Assembly (NCBI RefSeq): GCF_023159225.1
Contig: NC_063166.1
Coordinates: 76,448,575-76,512,574, forward strand
DNA from: Perognathus longimembris pacificus
Taxonomy: Eukaryota; Chordata; Mammalia; Rodentia; Heteromyidae
Direction: 5' to 3'
DNA length: 64,000 bases
Shown: in pieces, positions 12,340 to 24,151 of the stretch
How positions within the stretch are numbered: the stretch's first letter is position 1
Layout: the number at the start of each line of letters is the position of its first letter
Notes under the pieces: model-generated
Database searches by the model: none
What the model was told of the DNA's origin: nothing
What the model saw: only the letters and a program-made list of their open reading frames with translations
Program-made: the position numbers and the translations under genes

Positions 12340-15130
12340 CTGGGGTCCAAGTCATTGGTTGGAAATTCCAATCACGTGCATTCTTTCAGCTGAAGTTGTG
12401 TTAATGTTCAGGCAGGCAGGAGAATGTAGTGATTTGACTGAAGAAATATTTCTCACTACTAGATGGGTAGAGGGGGATGTCTTAGTAATCAAGACTTAAC
12501 CCAGTGCTCGGGGCAGTGAACTTGATCCCCACCCAGCATGGCCTAGACTCAGTTACATTTGTTGGGTGCTATTACTACACATGTTTATCTTCTTTGTGCA
12601 GTGGGAGATGCTTTTTCTGTCAGGAGCTTTATCGTGATGGGTCAGACCACTTCACACTTACTTTTCCTATCCCTCTGTTTGTATCTTCAAGGTTTGCAAG
12701 CATCCAAGCCTCAGAGTGGGCCTAAATGTGATGGAGAGTGAGGAATGAACAGGGCACTGAATTCTGCCCTGGTGTGGGGAGAGCTGAAGGAACAAGTCAC
12801 TCTGCCTGTTGGCCTCAATGCTTATAGACGCCTCCCTATCCCCCGAGCACCTCTTTTTGCAGAGGAAGAGGCTGCAGAAAATTTGTAATTGAGAGCACCT
12901 GGATTTGGGTTCTCAGTCCTGTCATCAGGCTGTAGTTTCCAGGGGGCACATCACCATGTTTCCAGGCTCTTCCAGCTGTTCACTTCTGTGTTGTATAAAA
13001 GGCTATTGATATTACATGATTTAAAGGTCCCAGGGAGCATGGCTCTGACCTATGCAGCCATCAACACAGCTAGAATGCAGAGCCGGGAAGCCAAATACTT
13101 ATCCACACATGGGCTCAAAGTATTGTTGCCATCAATCACATGCATGGTCCTGAGTTCAAACCCTAGCACTACCTCCCCCCCAAAAAAATCCACATAGAAA
13201 GTAAAAATTATTAATGTTGTCCCCAGTCCTGGAAGAAAAACAACCATTGCAGATATGTAAACCTCACCTCTGGACTGACAGAGATGGGAGGATGTCCTAT
13301 TCATAATAAAGCCTTTGCTAGGTATTTGTGGTCATCAATGCTACCATATGCAGAGTAGGAGATGTAAGTCTTAATTGGAAGCATCTAGTCTCTTTATGTG
13401 TTTAAAAGTACTTAATGTAAGAAGAGTGCAAGATGGCAAATTAGAAGCATCACACTTTTGATTCCATGAATGAGAGGAGTCAGATAATGGGGGGAGGGGC
13501 TTATACCTCAAAGAGAAAATGAGCATCCAAAATCATAAAAGAGGTAGCAGGATTACAAAAAAGCAGAGAGAAACAGAGGCATGAAATAAAAGCAGCAAAC
13601 AGCCCCAAGCTCGACCCCAGCTATCTGGGAGAGGGAAATAAATTACACTGCATAAGATTTAATTCAGTAGATCAGTTCAGCAATCACAAACCCGAACAGG
13701 AGCTCCCGAGCATATTCACTCACTGGTACTGTTGAGGGAAAAGACAAGCTTCTCTTCTGGGAAGATCAGCAAACTCTGTCTTTGGTCCTTCTTTATTGGG
13801 CTTTGTTTGGCCTGGGGGAGGGGGGGCGAGGAAGGGAGTCTTATCTGTATTCAACCCTCGAAGACCTCCCCAGCTCCACTAGCCAACCAAAATTCTGAGA
13901 CTCATTGTGGACCCAGCAAATTGGTGGAGATTTAGACTGTTTCACAAACACAGAACTGCTTGAGTAAAGATAGAGGAATGCATGCTACTCCACAACTGGA
14001 AGGAAAAGAGGGTAGATTTTCCATGGAAATACCCTCCGGTAGAGAAAGCAGCCCCTTCCCTCTGAGTTGCCACTCGCAGGAAGCAGCCCCATTCAGTGCC
14101 TCAACCCACTGAGATCACACAACCCCTGCAAAGCAGCCTTAACTTACAGAACTAGGGTTCCTATCCATTGAAAACCCTAAGTACTACTTGCTCGGAGCTG
14201 TGTTCCCGAATGACCTCTACCACAGGGGGTCACATCCCTGGCAGCTGGGCCCCCTGGTACCCATAGCTGACCCATGTGCCCAGACCCCATCTAGCAAGAA
14301 CTTGTTGCATCCCCATCCTCAGAGGGACTTGGTAGCAAGCCAATCAGGGAAGCATCAGCCAGAACACAGAGGACTGTAGATCTTGACCCTTTGATTTGAT
14401 CTGTATCTTTTGTGCACCCAGTTAGACAAAGACCAAGTTCTTTTATCCTAGAAGGCAATCTAAGCTATCAGATCTTTCCTTTACTAGAAAGCTTTAAACG
14501 GAACAACTCCTAATATTTAATAATTAAAAAAAAAACATTAGTTGTGCAGGCAGGTGTAAGCTGGCACAGTAAGCAGTTATGTCAGAATGACTTAGGTGCA
14601 ATCAGCTAAGATCTCTCCTGGGAGAAATGACCACTGCCCTTAGGCCAAAGAGATAACCTGGGTAAAGCAAAAGTGTGTAGCTTACAGTTTTCTGATATAT
14701 TTTAAAATCCATTTTATTAATAATAAAAAAATTCTGCTATTCCTTTCCTTTCTTTTCTTCTTTTACAAGGCACTCCTTAGGGCAGATTAGGATTTTAGGG
14801 CAGAATGACTGAAATGTGTTTTCAAGCCATCTGCTGCACAGAATGCTCTGAATGCGTACTGGCGCCCTGTGGGCGTGCTCTGCCCTTCTCCTGTGAGGTT
14901 CCCACACCAGTCCTCACCAGACAATGTGAAGGAATGTCCTGTTGGACCCTGGACAGTATTGTCACAATGGCAGAAAAGCACATTTCTACAGAAGGGCAAA
15001 TACTTTGCATCCTATCTCAGTAGTCTACAAAAGAATTTGCTGAGGGTGTTAAGTATCCTCCACAGCCTACAGGTGCTTAACTGCCTTATACTTCTATAAG
15101 AAGTTTGTTGTTTTTTTTTTTAATGAAAAA
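12340..15130. other. Intergenic DNA between the seminal gene blocks
   Basis: I see no gene. The part at about 13425-14370 begins 'caagatggcaaattagaagc', which resembles the start of an L1 5' region in sense orientation, and may be such a fragment; this is weak. The rest is unassigned. Short open frames here have no family features. Confidence 0.55.
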
Positions 15131-16022
15131 ATATACTGTATTCTTCAGGTAGATTTCATGACAAGAATGCAAAAAAAGAAACCAATAATCGTCTTACTTT
15201 TTCCAACAGCCATTCCTTTCACCATATGAACATGCTAAATTCCTTTCATTCTTTGAACATGCTTTGCAGCATCTGACCCTCCAGGTGTAGCTTTTGGCTC
15301 TCGTCGCATTATACACGCAGACCTATTGAAAAGGCCACTGCTGTTCTACAGCCTTCAGAACATGAGCAATTCTTTTTTGCTTGTGTTAGTATAAAGAATG
15401 GAATAGCTTTGGCACATGCCATTATTGTTCATGATGAACTTTGTAGACTTTATTACTTTATTTTCTTTCTCAGTGATGCTGAAGATTGAGAGAAGGGCCC
15501 CATGAACTCTAGGCAAGCCCATTTCCACTGAGCTAAAGCATCAGCCTTTCCATTGACTCTAGAACTTTCCTTTTTCTTAAGTTGCATTTTCATCTGTGTC
15601 TACCTCTGTGCTTGCTCCTTTTCAGGTAGCATAGATGTACTTAAAGCTGATTTTGAAGCAACCACAAATATAGAATTAGATCTGTGATACAGCATTTACA
15701 AAATGGCGTCATGGAAGGATCCCAGCACCCAGACCAGGGAAACTTCAGCTTACTTTGAAACAAGTCTCTTCCCCAGTCTGCCCTGAATTTCTTATGGGAA
15801 TGTAGGAAAGTCACTGATGATCTCAAAGCATTGATAAACATCTGTTAAGGCTTTCAGGGACCGCATATGATCTCTGTCCTCAGGTGCCAAACCAAGTTCC
15901 CGAGAATAATGGCAACATCTCCTACTGAGCAGGGAGAGGGAACTGGCATTCACAGCGCATTAAGAAATGTCAGTGCCCTTTGTAACTTCCGCCAAGCCCA
16001 TGGCATATCCAGGCAGGAAAGG

Positions 16023-16029
16023 TATAAAT
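16023..16029 (+). promoter_or_regulatory. TATA box of seminal gene B
   Basis: TATAAAT lies 50 bases before the start codon, at the place matching the TATA box of gene A. Confidence 0.8.
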
Positions 16030-16072
16030 GAGGAGCTCAGCTCAGCTTTCAGACAAGGTACTTGCTGCCAAG

Positions 16073-16751
16073 ATGAAGACCATCATCTTCTTCATCTTTT
16101 CCCTGCTCTTCATTCTGCAGAACCAAGCATCTGGGTCAGGATTCCATGGTAAGTGGAAGGTGACATCCAGGGAGAAGGTACTCAGGGGGAAAGGCTTCTG
16201 AGGGTATCCACTGGAGGTAAGCAGAGTACCCTTAGCGTCACCAGGGGAGTCTTATCCCTGGTGAGAACAGAACCTCCTTCACTTTTATTACAGCTCCTGT
16301 ATGAGGTGATGTTGGGAAGGCGGGGCGTGACAATTGCCAGGGAACTTAAAGAGATAATGTATCACAGACATTCTCTTATTGTCAATTACCAGGTGATCGG
16401 AAAATCCATTCGGGAGGCGTAAAATCCAAATTTCCAAACAGACCAAAACCCCAACACCAATTTAACCATCACCAGCATCACAAGCATGTTGAATCGGACA
16501 TTCAGTCTTCAAGTGAAGATGAGCCAAGTGGCATTGAAACTGAGTCTGAAACGAATATTGCAGTTGCTGAAGAAACGATTTTCTCTTCAGAAGACAGGCC
16601 TCAGGACAAAAGCCATGATGAGTCTATGGAGTATGAAGGGTCCAACAAAAAAAAGTTTGGAAAGCTCCATAAACACAACAAACACAACAAGGAGAAGAAA
16701 TTGAAACAAATAAAGAAAAAGAGAGGCCGCATTCAACGCGATCTGCAGTAA
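16073..16751 (+). CDS. Seminal vesicle secretory protein B (semenogelin-type REST gene)
   Basis: Coding exons are 16073-16148 (25 codons plus one base; donor GTAAGT) and 16393-16751 (acceptor ttaccag; stop TAA at 16749-16751). An untranslated third exon runs from 17512 to about 17685; the intervening donor is at 16792. The product is 144 residues. Residues 1 to about 19 are a signal peptide (MKTIIFFIFSLLFILQNQA). The secreted part falls into blocks: a basic, His-rich start (NHHQHHKH near 50-57), an acidic Ser/Glu middle with SSSEDE near 64-69 and SSED further on, and a Lys/His-rich C-terminal third ending RIQRDLQ. There is no cysteine. It is a paralogue of gene A by exon layout, splice sites and UTR, yet the two mature proteins are hardly alignable by eye. 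Its likely role is as a seminal plasma or copulatory-plug protein secreted by the seminal vesicle. Confidence 0.83.
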
Positions 16752-17511
16752 TACAGTCACTGGCCAAGTGGAGACCTGGGCCAATTTTGAGGTAAGCCAA
16801 AGTCACACAGAATAAATGTGACATGTACCCAAATGCTTAGAAGGAGTACGTGGGAACATCCTGGGCCCATCAGGAAATGGGTACCCATTGTCCACACTAA
16901 ATGGAAGTGCAACTTTGTGAACTTTGAGTATCGTTTCCTGGTGAGGAAAGCATGGGATAGAGATGGAGAAAGCTACCTAGGCTATCACTGGGTGCTGAAT
17001 TCCTACCTTAAATGATTCTTTCCAGGGGTTTCATTCTGCACCAAGCTGAAAGTATTTGGAACCTCTGCCCTGTATACAGGCATAAGTATGCTTATTGTGG
17101 CATCTGTCATTCTTACAGTTTGCAATACTGAAGCTCAATTCCTTGCTTATACGGGTATGAAGTCGTATTAAAAGTATTCTCTGTCTCTGTGACTATTTCC
17201 AAGAAATGACCACATGTTAAACAATCTTCCCCATCAGAGCGCAGCAAAGAAATGTGATACAGGAGAGATGATTAGCGATATCAGGAGGGGAATTTAAAAT
17301 CCACAGAGAAAAAGTAATGACATGTCCTACATGTCTGCACGAAGTAACACATCCATTAAAGAAAGAGCAAGCAACAAAATCAGTGGACAAAGCTAGTATC
17401 CTCATTCCCAGTGGCTGGCACAATAGGAGGCAAAATAATAGAGGCTCACCTCTTCCCTCCACCCATCCCCCTTCACTCCCTCGCAGCTCAGCTTGTCCTC
17501 TGCTTCCCTAG

Positions 17512-17685
17512 GAGCCGTCCCGAGTGAAGTCTGTGATGTGTTCAAGATGAAGACTTCCACGTGGTCCCACAGGGTTGGTCCATGGGTGATCCCTTGCACT
17601 CCCACCTGCTTTTCTTGAGCTTCCTAAATCTGAAGATTCCTCATATACTTGCTTTCAAATAAAAAGCTCCCTTTCTGCATCATTT
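17512..17685 (+). other. Untranslated exon 3 and poly(A) site of seminal gene B
   Basis: The acceptor tgcttccctag ends at 17511 and AATAAA lies at 17658-17663. The exon keeps the 'gtgatgtgttcaagatgaag' stretch seen in gene A, and the 3' flank (tcatttgcttttgactcctg) is also shared. Confidence 0.8.
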
Positions 17686-17959
17686 GCTTTTGACTCCTGA
17701 GATCTTATTTCCTTGAAGTTTAGGGGACAAGGAGATATTTTGCGATGGATATTTCCAAAATGAAGGGAAGGGGTATTCTCAGAGAATCATGGCAATGGCT
17801 GATCAAAGACATGCTTCTAGAATTCTAGTTAGAAGTGCAACATAAAACCAGAGTGCTGGAACTATGCCATTCTCCCTGAATGCTATCTAAAAATTCCATA
17901 ATGACCTTTTTCTTAGTGGGACTTCAGAAACCAATGGCTTCCCAGAAATGTCAGGGCAC

Positions 17960-18370
17960 TGTGTTTCTTTTTCGTTTTGTATTTTTCAGTTTAAGTGTTA
18001 TTGTCAAGGTGAGATGCAGAGAGGTTACAGTAACATAAGTCAGGTGTGTTACAGTAACATAAATCAGGTGTGTGTACATTTCTTTGTGGATAATGTCACC
18101 CCTTCCTTCACTTTCTCCCAGTTTGTCCTTTCTGTCCTCATCCACAGTTGTATAATTCATTTTCAACATAATATCCACTGAGTACCACTGCTGCATTGGT
18201 TTACCCTTTGTCCTTCCATTTCTGTGCCCCCTCTTACACTCTTAAAAACAGATCAATGAACAAAAGAAAAGAAAAGAAAAGAAAAGAAAAACAGCAATGA
18301 AGAAAAACCTTGTTTCCATTTCTTGGAGTTCATTTTGATAAATATTATTTTATACACTCTGATGTACATA
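17960..18370 (-). mobile_element. L1 3'-end fragment, antisense
   Basis: The sequence 'gataatgtcaccccttcc' and its neighbours match the antisense of the L1 3' end seen in sense at about 32690-32830. It includes an AAAAG pentamer repeat at 18262-18291. It interrupts the block homologous to 7050-7150. Confidence 0.5.
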
Positions 18371-19506
18371 GGCATTGCACCTTTGCACTCTTCTCCTCAG
18401 AGTAAAGGGAAAGTGATTTAAGAGGCCCTGAGAAAGTCCCTCATCTCCTGGTACCTTCAGTCCCATCAATCCGCAGTAGCTCATCCTTGCACTTAGTTCA
18501 AATGTTCTGCTCCTTCTACAAAGATGCAAATGTTCTTACAAGTGACGTATTATGCTTTTACCACTTCAGGAAAAGGGAATGAGTTAAGCAATGTCATCAG
18601 AAAAGAGAGATTCAAGAATTAAATACAAAAAGGGTTTTGTTTGGGGGGTGGGTAATCTTCCAAATAAAACTCTCCTACCTAAACCCTCTTCTTGCACTTC
18701 TGGAAACAACAAATCCTCCCAGAGCAGAAACCAAATGAAGGAATTATTAAATCACTACCCTGTTGAAAAGAGGCTTGTTTTCCAGTTCCATCTCAGTCAC
18801 AGGAACACGTTTATCTTCAATGAAATCAGTTTTTCCTTCCATCTGAAGTAACTTGGACTTCATTTTGTACGTACTGGATGAAAGGAAGTAAGGCTATCAC
18901 ATTTCTGGGAGTTTATAGGCATAATTGGACTAATAGAGTCATTTAGATAAGAACACGTTCTATTCTTAAGAGAAGAATGTTGTGATCATGTGACAACAAT
19001 AGTGCTGTGATCATGTGACAACAGACCCGCCTCTGTCACTTTCAGCACAGGGCCACCGTCTCCCTCTCTTAATCCTAGAAGGTCCAGCCATCCCTTCAGT
19101 TATAGCAAACATGTCCGTCTTTGCTATGGGTCCCGAAGGTTTGGCCACCACCTTTGTGCTCACAGCAAATAGGCATGGAAGCACAGAGAATTATTTGGAG
19201 GTTTAAGACAGTACAGAATTGGCTCTTTTCCGTTCTGGACATTCTTTAGACATGAGTCCCTACTTCCTTCCATTTTCTCCCTTTAGATTGGGCATCTCTA
19301 GTTTAGATTTGTCCCACGTATATTCTGAAAATGCATGACTTCTTTTTGTCATTCCCTAGCCACTAGCATTCTAATCTTTTCCTATTTTCTTCCCCAGCTT
19401 ACTAACTTGCCAATATTTCCTGGTATGTACCTGTGGGGTATTTTTCTAGTTTGTGGAAACATGGGAAAGTGGTGCTTATCAGCAATCTGCCATCTTCCTG
19501 AGTGCT

Positions 19507-19748
19507 TGCTCTCTCTCTCTCTCTCCCTTCCTTAACTTTTCTTTCTATCCATCTGTCTGTCTTCCTTCCTTCCCTCCCTCCTTCCCTCTTTTCCTTCCTC
19601 CTTCCTTCTTTCCTTCCTCCCTTCCTTCCTTTCTTCTTTCTCTCTCTTCCTTTTGTTCCTTCCTTCCTTTCTTTCCTTCCCTTCCCTTCCCTTCTCTTCC
19701 CCTCCCTCCTCCCTTCCTCCCTCTTCCCCTCCCTCCCTCTCTCTTTCT
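19507..19748. repeat. Pyrimidine-rich simple repeat (CTTC/CCTT types)
   Basis: About 240 bases of mixed TC, TTCC and CCCT units, almost free of purines on the + strand. It abuts the 3' end of the minus-strand SINE at 19749-19975. Confidence 0.9.
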
Positions 19749-19975
19749 TGTACTGGTCCTAGGGTTTGAACACAGGATCTGGGCACTGTGCCTGAGCTTT
19801 TGTGCTCAAGGCTAGTGCTCTACCACTTTGAGCCACAGCTCTGTTTATGGCTTTTTGTTAGTTAATTGAAGATAAAAATCTCATAGACTTTTTCCTGTTA
19901 GGGCTGGCTTTGAACTGACCCCAGCCTCCTGAGTAACTAGAATTACAGGCGTGAGCCAATGGCACCGGGCTGTCA
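19749..19975 (-). repeat. B1-ID composite SINE, minus strand
   Basis: Read on the + strand it runs from 'tactggtcctagggtttgaa' through 'taccactttgagccacagct' to 'attacaggcgtgagccaat', the reverse of the B1-ID composite. Confidence 0.85.
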
Positions 19976-20869
19976 TTTCTATTTTTAATTCTAACAAAGA
20001 ATTCACATTCATATTGAACTTTATGAATTTTTTGAGTGCTGGTTTGTTAATTTTATTAGAAGATACAAAACTGATTTCTGAAGTGGTCTATGTATACAAT
20101 GCACAAGAGTACAAGTGGTCCCATAATTTTGCCAGCATCTCTAGTAACTAGCCATTTAACTTTTATCTAGTCTAAGGAGTGCTTGCTTGTTTCTCATTGT
20201 GCTTTTTACTCTGTATTTTTCCCTGATGACTGTTCATGTTGAGAACTTTTTTCATGTATATTTGACCTATTCTATCCTCATTTCCAAAGTGCCTATTGAA
20301 GTGTCTTATTCGTTTTGCTGTTTCTTTTCACTTTGTTATGGAGTTATAGACGATGTTTATATATTCCAGATGCAAATCCTTGAAGGGATAAAAATGTATT
20401 GAAGGCATTTTCAAAAGAACTTTTCTTTTAAAAAAAAATGACCCTCTAGGGATTTTATTGTTGTCATTATCTGATAATTTGCGGGTCAGAAATCCAGGAC
20501 TACCTTAGCTTGTTACAACTGGGTGAAGGTGACTCATGACATCAAGTCATTTCAAGACAGCTAAGTTCATTCATGTGCTCGCTAGTAGGCCTCAAAGACA
20601 TGACTAGTTCCTCACCCTGTGAGCCACTCCTCAGGTGGCTTGAGTGCCCTTCTGAGCTCAGAGAGACCTGCAAGCTTTTACCACCTAAGTTCATCAAGGT
20701 GCTCACCCCCACTCCTGCAAGGGCTTATTGGTCCTAGAGACCAACAATGGGAAAATGTGGGAGGGGACCCCACAAGGTTGTGAAGACCACGTGGTGAAGG
20801 TCCCTGGGGTCCAGTGGAAGGGGGGGCACGCCACCCATGGAATAAATGAAATGGTCTCCTGCCCGCCCT

Positions 20870-20969
20870 TCCTTCTTTCTTTCCTTCCTTCCTTCCTTCC
20901 TTCCTTCCTTCCTTCCTTCCTTCCTTCCTTCCTTTCTTCCTTTCTTCCTTTCTTCCTTTCTTTCTTTCG
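20870..20969. repeat. (TTCC)n microsatellite
   Basis: About 100 bases of TTCC with some TTTC units. It abuts the 3' end of the minus-strand ID dimer at 20970-21161. Confidence 0.95.
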
Positions 20970-21161
20970 CCAGTCCTGGGGCTTGAACTCAGGGCCTGAG
21001 CACTGACCCTGGCTTCCTTTTTGCTCAAAGCTAGTACTCTACCACTTGAGCCACAGCGCTACTTCCAGCTTTTGCTGTTTATGTGGTGCTGAGGAATCAA
21101 ACCCAGGGTTTCATGCATGTTAGGCAAGCACTCTACCGCTAAGCCACATTCCCAGCCCCTC
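20970..21161 (-). repeat. Dimeric ID-like SINE, minus strand
   Basis: It has reverse-complement ID dimer structure (gccagtcctggggcttgaac to agccacattcccagcccc). Its tail is the TTCC repeat on the left. Confidence 0.9.
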
Positions 21162-21298
21162 CTGCTTTTTCTTCTTCTCTGAAATGACTAACACATCCTG
21201 CCGCTTTTTTAGAGCCTTGGTTAAGAGTAATGAGGAATGTTTTCTTAATTTAGTGACTATTTCCAAGAAATGATTGAAATACAAGTTTGTTTTATCTT

Positions 21299-21353
21299 TT
21301 GGTGGTGGTGATGGTGGTGGTGGTGGTGATGGTGGTGATGGTGATGGTGATGA
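21299..21353. repeat. (GGT/GAT)n trinucleotide repeat
   Basis: An imperfect GGTGGTGAT repeat of about 55 bases lies in intergenic DNA between seminal gene B and SLPI. No SINE abuts it. Confidence 0.9.
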
Positions 21354-21914
21354 ACTAACCAAGTTGTCTAGAATGGAAGAACATAGAACAAAGTGTGGGG
21401 AAATGCTCTCGACTGTTCCCTGACTATAAAAGCCTGGCTGTTCTTATTCCTGCTCTCAGGAGCCAAGAACAACATAATCTTCAAACAGTTTCAGCCAACA
21501 GCATATCATAAACATGACTCATCATGGCCATATTCTTACTGGGAAAAAAACCACAGCAGCAATAACTTCAGAATCTCCCAGTTGGCAACATATGGTTACA
21601 ATGTGTGCATCATGTCCTGTGGCTATAACATTGCTATTCATTACACAAATACTGCATTTTCCAATCATCTAAATCCTGGGAGGGGAGAGTGATTTTGCTG
21701 CCTCTTTTCAGATTAAGAAATGATATTGAAGGGATAACCACCTGCCCACCTGTTAAAGAGGAAGTACTGCTTAGACTCATGATATGAACGCAAGGCTATG
21801 TGACCCGGGAAGCTTCATCCTTCCACTCCATATGTGTAGAGGGGAAGCCTCATAATCCAGGCCTCCCTCACTACCTCTCACCCCACCCATACCTCAATAA
21901 TCACAGATGCAAGA

Positions 21915-22105
21915 GGAGAAGCATTTGTTTGCTTGTTTGTTTATTTATACACTGATCATCCATATTTCTGTAAGTGCCAAGCACTTGCTGAAACAACATG
22001 CTGGTGATAGAATCAAATTAGTCGCCCAAGGATCAGACCTGGGATCAGAGAGGTAATTCCCAGACCCCACAAATCCAGCGCCTCCTCCAAATGATGAGAA
22101 TCAAG
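21915..22105 (-). other. SLPI: SLPI terminal exon (last codon and 3' UTR)
   Basis: The acceptor attgcag (minus strand) is followed by two coding bases and TGA (22103-22101). The 3' UTR contains a stretch resembling the human one as I remember it (ttggaggaggcgctgg). The poly(A) signal AATAAA is at 21945-21940. Confidence 0.85.
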
Positions 22106-24102
22106 CTGCAATTAAAAAGAAAAAAAAAATCAGATAGAGGGAAATAATAAGGTGGCGATGTGGCCAAAGAGTTTTGGAATCAGTAGATTGGCTTTGAGTC
22201 TTATATTCACTGTAAAAATCAGAACACTGAACTAGCTGCCCTTAAGCCCCACTGATCCTTGGAGCTTTGAGCAGGGATAGCATGACATAAGTAACCGGCA
22301 CAACAAATACTTAGTATATTGTGCTTTACAAAACACTTTCTATTGCATGATGTCTATTTTACAGGTAAGGAAATTGAGACTAAGAAGGGCTCTTTGTTTA
22401 ACAAGCTGGAATAGAACCAAAGCCACAGGTGACCCCCATGGAAATCCTTGCCCTGAAACCTAGGGAACAGTACAATTGAATAACAAAGGTGCAAATCAGA
22501 GGCTCTGCACGGGGTAGGAGTCTCTCTACTCAACCACCTAGACTTCCACAGAGCTGAGTCTGAGAAGGAAGAGAGGAAGGAGGGAGATCCCTCGGTCCCA
22601 GCCCCTTCCTTACCTGCCACAGGAAGAATACAGGCTTTCCCGCACATGCCTTCGCAGCACTTGTAGTTACGCTCACACTGGCCATCGGTCTCACAGCGAT
22701 TGGGGGGGTTAAGCATCATACACCGAGCATTAACCACTGGGCACTTTCCAGGCTTCTTATTTACTGGCGAGAGTAGAGCCACAAGTCAGAAGCCTTTCAT
22801 GCTATGGGCTCCCACTCAGCTTCTTAGACCCAATCACTAGTGCACCCTGATCAGGGAGGATCGTTTCTTCCTCTATTCCCAGCTCTACCACCTCCCCTTA
22901 GCTAAAGCATCCCTTGACATAGTACTGGCTGGCCCTCGTCTGATATGGGTGACTAACTGTTTAGTGCTGACTAGGCGAGTGCTTAGCTGTTTGGGGTCCG
23001 TGTGATCGCCTGGAAGGCCAACCTGAAAGGCTGCTTCAGCCCAGTGGCTAACTGGCTCCACGGGGCAGCATATGCCTTGGCTGCCTGACACATTGGGACC
23101 GACAGCTTTTGGGAATGAGGAGGCCTGGAAAGACGCCTATATCTAATCTTATGACCTCAGATGCTGGGTCTTGAGGCTCCTTCCTCTCCACCTAGTTCTT
23201 CTACGGGCTCACCTGGTTTCGAGATGGCAACAGGAGCTAAGCATTTTATGCCACAATTGTCACGGCAACATTTCTTCTTGCCTGGACAATTCCAGTCAGA
23301 CTTGCATGCAGGTTTCTCATACACAAGGCATTTGGCAGGTTTTCTAGAAGGGCAGGCTCCAATTTTCGCAGATGCTGAAGAGAAGATGAAGAAGATAGAA
23401 GAGGGCTAGGTGCTGTGTAGTCACCATGAGTCTTGAGGAAAGTACAACTTTCCAGGAATGAGTCTCACCCTGGAGGCGTGACCACAACATCAAAGGGAAA
23501 TGCCTGTCCCACCAGAAAAAGTGACAGACTTGCTCAAACCAGGTATATGAGCAGAAAAAAAAAAAAAGAGCCACAAACTTAGGGAAACGGCAAAAGGCTT
23601 CTAGTAAAAGACCTTTCACCTCGGGGCAAAAGCAAGACTACACAAAAGCAGAGGGGGAGGTGGGAAGGGATGCCTCCCAAGAGAAAGAAGCAAAGATAAA
23701 TAGAACCAGCCAAGGAAATGTGAACTGAAGCCAGAGGCTGTGCTGCAAGGACTAAAAGACTGGAACACAGAGAGAAAGGAGAACCAGAAAAAGTTAGTGA
23801 CAAATGATGGAAGCACAGACAGGGTTAGAGTAAAGGAGATGGTGATGGAGAGAGTAGGAGAGAAAACAGGCCTTGAGTAACAGGATGTCTGAGTACAGGA
23901 AGCATTTCCACATGCTCAGAACCAGGCTGGACACGTATCCTACTTTAGCTTAGAGACATTACCCCACCACCATCAGGAGCCTCCAAAATGCAAAGACTGG
24001 ACCAGAGTCCAACTCACCTTTTTCAGAGCCTTCCACAACCCAGGATGCCAGGGTTCCCAGGGCAAAAAGCACCACAATGGGGAGGAGGCTGCTGCACTTC
24101 AT
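22101..24102 (-). CDS. SLPI: Secretory leukocyte protease inhibitor (two WAP domains)
   Basis: Coding exons on the minus strand are 24102-24018, 23374-23213, 22763-22614 and 22105-22101 (last codon GCT then TGA), all joined in phase 1. The product is 133 residues (human 132). Residues 1-25 are a signal peptide ending WVVEG. The first WAP domain (about 32-80) has eight cysteines, with KKKCC and CGIKC. The second (about 88-129) has eight more, with GKCP, NPPNRC, YKCC and MCGKAC. SLPI inhibits neutrophil elastase, cathepsin G and related serine proteases at mucosal surfaces and in seminal plasma, acting outside the cell through the second domain. The residue after the second cysteine of that domain, the P1 position that is Leu72 in human mature SLPI, is Met here (precursor residue 98). 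Neighbours match the human locus. All splice sites are canonical and I see no lesion. Confidence 0.95.
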
Positions 24103-24143
24103 GGTGAAGTCTGGATGGTTCTAATGCCCAGTAAGCCTCAGTA

Positions 24144-24151
24144 CTTATACC
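24144..24151 (-). promoter_or_regulatory. SLPI: TATA box of SLPI
   Basis: GGTATAAG on the minus strand lies about 42 bases upstream of the start codon, giving a transcription start near 24115-24120. Confidence 0.8.

Larger units (their letters stand above)
15135..19345 (+). repeat. Duplicated block, copy 2 (with seminal gene B)
   Basis: This is the partner of 3660-8060, offset by about 11.3 kb. Shared landmarks occur in order on both sides of the gene. This copy has its own insertion, an antisense L1 3'-end fragment at about 17960-18370, inside the downstream flank. Confidence 0.75.
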
